A stretch of DNA of 64,000 nt from Flavobacteriales bacterium. Lineage in GTDB: Bacteria; Bacteroidota; Bacteroidia; Flavobacteriales_D; Crocinitomicaceae. The first letter of the stretch is position 1; each line of letters begins with the position of its first letter. The notes below the pieces were generated by a model, which was given only the letters and a program-made list of their open reading frames with translations, searched no databases and was not told where the DNA came from. Where the stretch lies: assembly GCA_018883325.1 (NCBI GenBank), contig VEQH01000014.1, positions 1-64,000 on the forward strand. Reading direction: 5' to 3'. The position numbers and the translations under genes are program-made. This document shows positions 61,926 to 64,000 of this stretch, piece after piece.

Positions 61926-64000
61926 TTATCTAATAATTGTCATTTCGTTTACAATGTGTTTTGCACCAGCATATTTATCGATAATAAATAACACATAACG
62001 AATGTCAACGTTGATTGTTTTTTGCAATTTCGCATCAAAGATTACGTCACCTGCCATAGCTTCGATGTTTCCGTCAAAAGCCAAACCGATTAATTCTCCT
62101 TTGCCATTCAATACTGGTGAACCTGAATTTCCACCTGTGATGTCGTTGTTTGTCAAGAAGTTTACAGGCATGTAACCTGCTTTGTCAGCATACTCTCCAA
62201 AATCTTTTGTGTTGTTAAGTTCGATCAATCTTTTTGGTAAATCGAATTCTTTATCATTTGGTTTGTATTTGTTAATTGTTCCTTGTAAAGTAGTGTAATT
62301 GTTGATTTTAGCATCATTGCGTTTGTCGGCAGGTAATGCACTAACTTTACCATAAGTCAAACGTAGCGTACTATTTGCATCTGGATATTTAACTGGGCTC
62401 AAGTTTGATTGACGCATACCATCTACCAACAATCTATAAGCTTTACCGAAATCATTTTGCAATTTTGTTAATTCGTCAGTTCTTGTATTCAAGTGAGCAA
62501 TCATTTCATTTGACAATTTCATCAACGGATCATTTGCAATTAGACCTTCAGAAGGAACTTCCAAGAATGCCATCATTTTTTCTTTTGAAGTAAGAATACT
62601 CATTTCAAATAAAGCAGTAACGAAGTTTTTCATATCTCCATTGCCTTTTTTGAAAGCTGTTTCAATCGAAGGAACCAATTTATAACCCGCTTTTTTAGCG
62701 TATAAATTCAATCCATCTACCATGATATCTCTTTCAGCAGGAATATAGATTCCAGCAAAAAACTCTTCAATTCCAGCTTTCAAGTCAGGTAACATTTGAG
62801 CTTTAGTTGCTTCATCTGCTTTCGCATAAGCTTCTAATTGTGGACCTAATGTTCTTGCGATTTTAGCATATTCTGAACCTCTGAACATAATTTGTAAATA
62901 ATTATCATGGCGCGATTTATCATTTGTTGCAGCGTAATAATTATTGATTGTTGCAACTACAGAACCATACTTTTCTTTGTTTTCTTTTTTATTAGCCCAT
63001 GCATTAAATTTCACCTCGTTTGCCGCTTTTGAAGTAGCTGTTCCAAACTTAGTTAATGCATCAATCATTCCTTGACGGTTTTTCCAATAGTTAGCAATTC
63101 CTGCGTATTTCGAAGCATAATTTAAACGAACAGCATCATCTTTAGCCATGTATTTTTGCATTGCATCCATACTTGTTTTTGAAGCTTCAACCCAAGCAGG
63201 ATAAGCATATTTTACATTTTGCTCAATTCCACCAGCTGGCAACCAACGGTTTGTTCGTCCAGGATATCCTAAAATCATCGCGAAATCTCCTTCTTTAACT
63301 CCTTTAATATTTACTGGTAAATGGTGTTTTGGTTTTAAAGGAACGTTGCTAGTTGAATATTCTGCTGGATTACCATTTGTATCGCCGTAAACACGAAACA
63401 TTGAGAAATCTCCTGTATGACGTGGCCATTCCCAGTTATCTGTATCTCCACCGAATTTACCAATGTTTTCTGGAGGTGTACCTACTAAGCGAACATCTTT
63501 ATAATCTTGATAAACAAAATAATAGAACTCATTTCCTTGAAAAAATGAACGTACACTTACAGTGTATTTTCCATTTTCGCTATTTTCTTTTTCAATAGCT
63601 GTTGATTCCTCTTTAATTGCTTTATCACGTTCAGCTTCAGTCATTCCATCATTTAACTTAGCCATAATACGTTTCGTACAATCGTCCATTCGAACAAAGA
63701 AACGAACATATAAAGATTTAGGTTTTAACTCGTCTTTTTTCGTTGCTGCCCAAAAACCATTCGTTAAATAATCTTTCTCTGGCGTTGACAATTCTGCAAT
63801 TGCATCATAACCACAGTGGTGATTAGTCAATAATAAACCTTCTTTTGAAATTAACTCAGCTGTACATCCACCATTGAATTGCACAACAGCGTCTTTTAAA
63901 CTTGAATTATTAATACTGTAAATTTCTTCGGTCGTAAGTTGAAGACCCATTTTTTGCATATCGCGGTGATTCAAACGTTCAATGAACATTAAAAACCACA
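61926..64000 (-). CDS. S46 family serine peptidase (DPP7/DPP11-like), 5' end outside window
   Basis: At least 687 residues; the frame stays open to the window edge (the next codons read WFL before MFIERL), so the true start with the signal peptide lies beyond. Typical S46 signatures: the His segment LLTNHHCGYDAI, an EWPRH-type NWEWPRHTGDFSMFRVYGD segment containing the catalytic Asp, and the Ser segment DITGGNSGSPVLNGKG near the C-terminus. S46 enzymes are exported dipeptidyl peptidases that feed peptides to non-fermenting Bacteroidota. Specificity (DPP7 vs DPP11) is not decided here. Confidence 0.93.
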   Translation of the reverse strand, partial: WFLMFIERLNHRDMQKMGLQLTTEEIYSINNSSLKDAVVQFNGGCTAELISKEGLLLTNHHCGYDAIAELSTPEKDYLTNGFWAATKKDELKPKSLYVRFFVRMDDCTKRIMAKLNDGMTEAERDKAIKEESTAIEKENSENGKYTVSVRSFFQGNEFYYFVYQDYKDVRLVGTPPENIGKFGGDTDNWEWPRHTGDFSMFRVYGDTNGNPAEYSTSNVPLKPKHHLPVNIKGVKEGDFAMILGYPGRTNRWLPAGGIEQNVKYAYPAWVEASKTSMDAMQKYMAKDDAVRLNYASKYAGIANYWKNRQGMIDALTKFGTATSKAANEVKFNAWANKKENKEKYGSVVATINNYYAATNDKSRHDNYLQIMFRGSEYAKIARTLGPQLEAYAKADEATKAQMLPDLKAGIEEFFAGIYIPAERDIMVDGLNLYAKKAGYKLVPSIETAFKKGNGDMKNFVTALFEMSILTSKEKMMAFLEVPSEGLIANDPLMKLSNEMIAHLNTRTDELTKLQNDFGKAYRLLVDGMRQSNLSPVKYPDANSTLRLTYGKVSALPADKRNDAKINNYTTLQGTINKYKPNDKEFDLPKRLIELNNTKDFGEYADKAGYMPVNFLTNNDITGGNSGSPVLNGKGELIGLAFDGNIEAMAGDVIFDAKLQKTINVDIRYVLFIIDKYAGAKHIVNEMTIIR

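Overview
This is an AT-rich chromosomal window from a Bacteroidota bacterium, most likely order Flavobacteriales (a Fluviicola/Crocinitomicaceae-like lineage is a guess). The lineage signs are a short primary sigma factor without region 1.1, a fused E1 alpha/beta 2-oxoacid dehydrogenase, an S46 dipeptidyl peptidase, a GWxTD protein, a type IX secretion (T9SS) C-terminal sorting domain, a GAPDH with a long N-terminal extension, TAnnTTTG promoter -7 elements and very little Shine-Dalgarno sequence. I support about 60 protein-coding loci, one tRNA-Leu, two broken genes, several terminators and promoters, and some hairpin-type intergenic elements. There is no rRNA, CRISPR array, prophage or insertion sequence.

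Layout. 1-6.7 kb (minus strand): an M48 peptidase, a hypothetical gene and TerC, then the menaquinone genes menD, isochorismate synthase and a hotdog thioesterase. 6.8-8.4 kb: a toxin-antitoxin-like island, with a broken DUF4160 gene, a DUF2442-HTH fusion and an intact higBA pair. 8.5-9.9 kb: small exported or hypothetical proteins. 10-15.2 kb: grpE-dnaJ-CPBP protease, a GNAT acetyltransferase and an M13 lipoprotein peptidase. 15.3-19.9 kb: a TPR protein, a frameshifted surface protein, and the sprT-like/manC-type/dusB operon. 20-23.1 kb: mlaE-mlaF, tRNA-Leu(TAG) and trigger factor. 23.2-30 kb: a site-2 protease overlapping ffh, and two SF2 helicases. 30-37.2 kb: a GWxTD/GT2/GH92 operon and an LtaS-like sulfatase-fold enzyme. 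37.3-45.6 kb: E1 dehydrogenase, hutI, a band-7 protein, an alpha/beta hydrolase, a PLC-like protein and comB. 45.9-50 kb: DegP-type protease, RpoD and GAPDH. 50-55.6 kb: a c-type cytochrome lipoprotein, an NTF2-like protein, a GT2, a SprB-repeat T9SS cargo, an ECF sigma factor and its translationally coupled envelope partner. 55.6-64 kb (minus strand): an S9 peptidase, EamA transporter, SUFU-domain protein, TIGR01777 epimerase, DCC thiol oxidoreductase and an S46 peptidase cut by the window edge.

The most interesting points are these. (1) The ECF sigma factor gene overlaps by ATGA a gene whose product looks like an anti-sigma tail, one membrane helix, about 220 residues of disordered linker and an outer-membrane barrel in one chain. 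(2) The DnaJ keeps only the two cysteine motifs of zinc site II; those of site I are gone. (3) A perfect 12-8-12 palindrome abuts the promoter of the DCC/TIGR01777 genes. (4) In the toxin-antitoxin island the DUF4160 partner is broken while its DUF2442-HTH partner is intact. (5) A nested hairpin repeat element lies at 45.65-45.76 kb.
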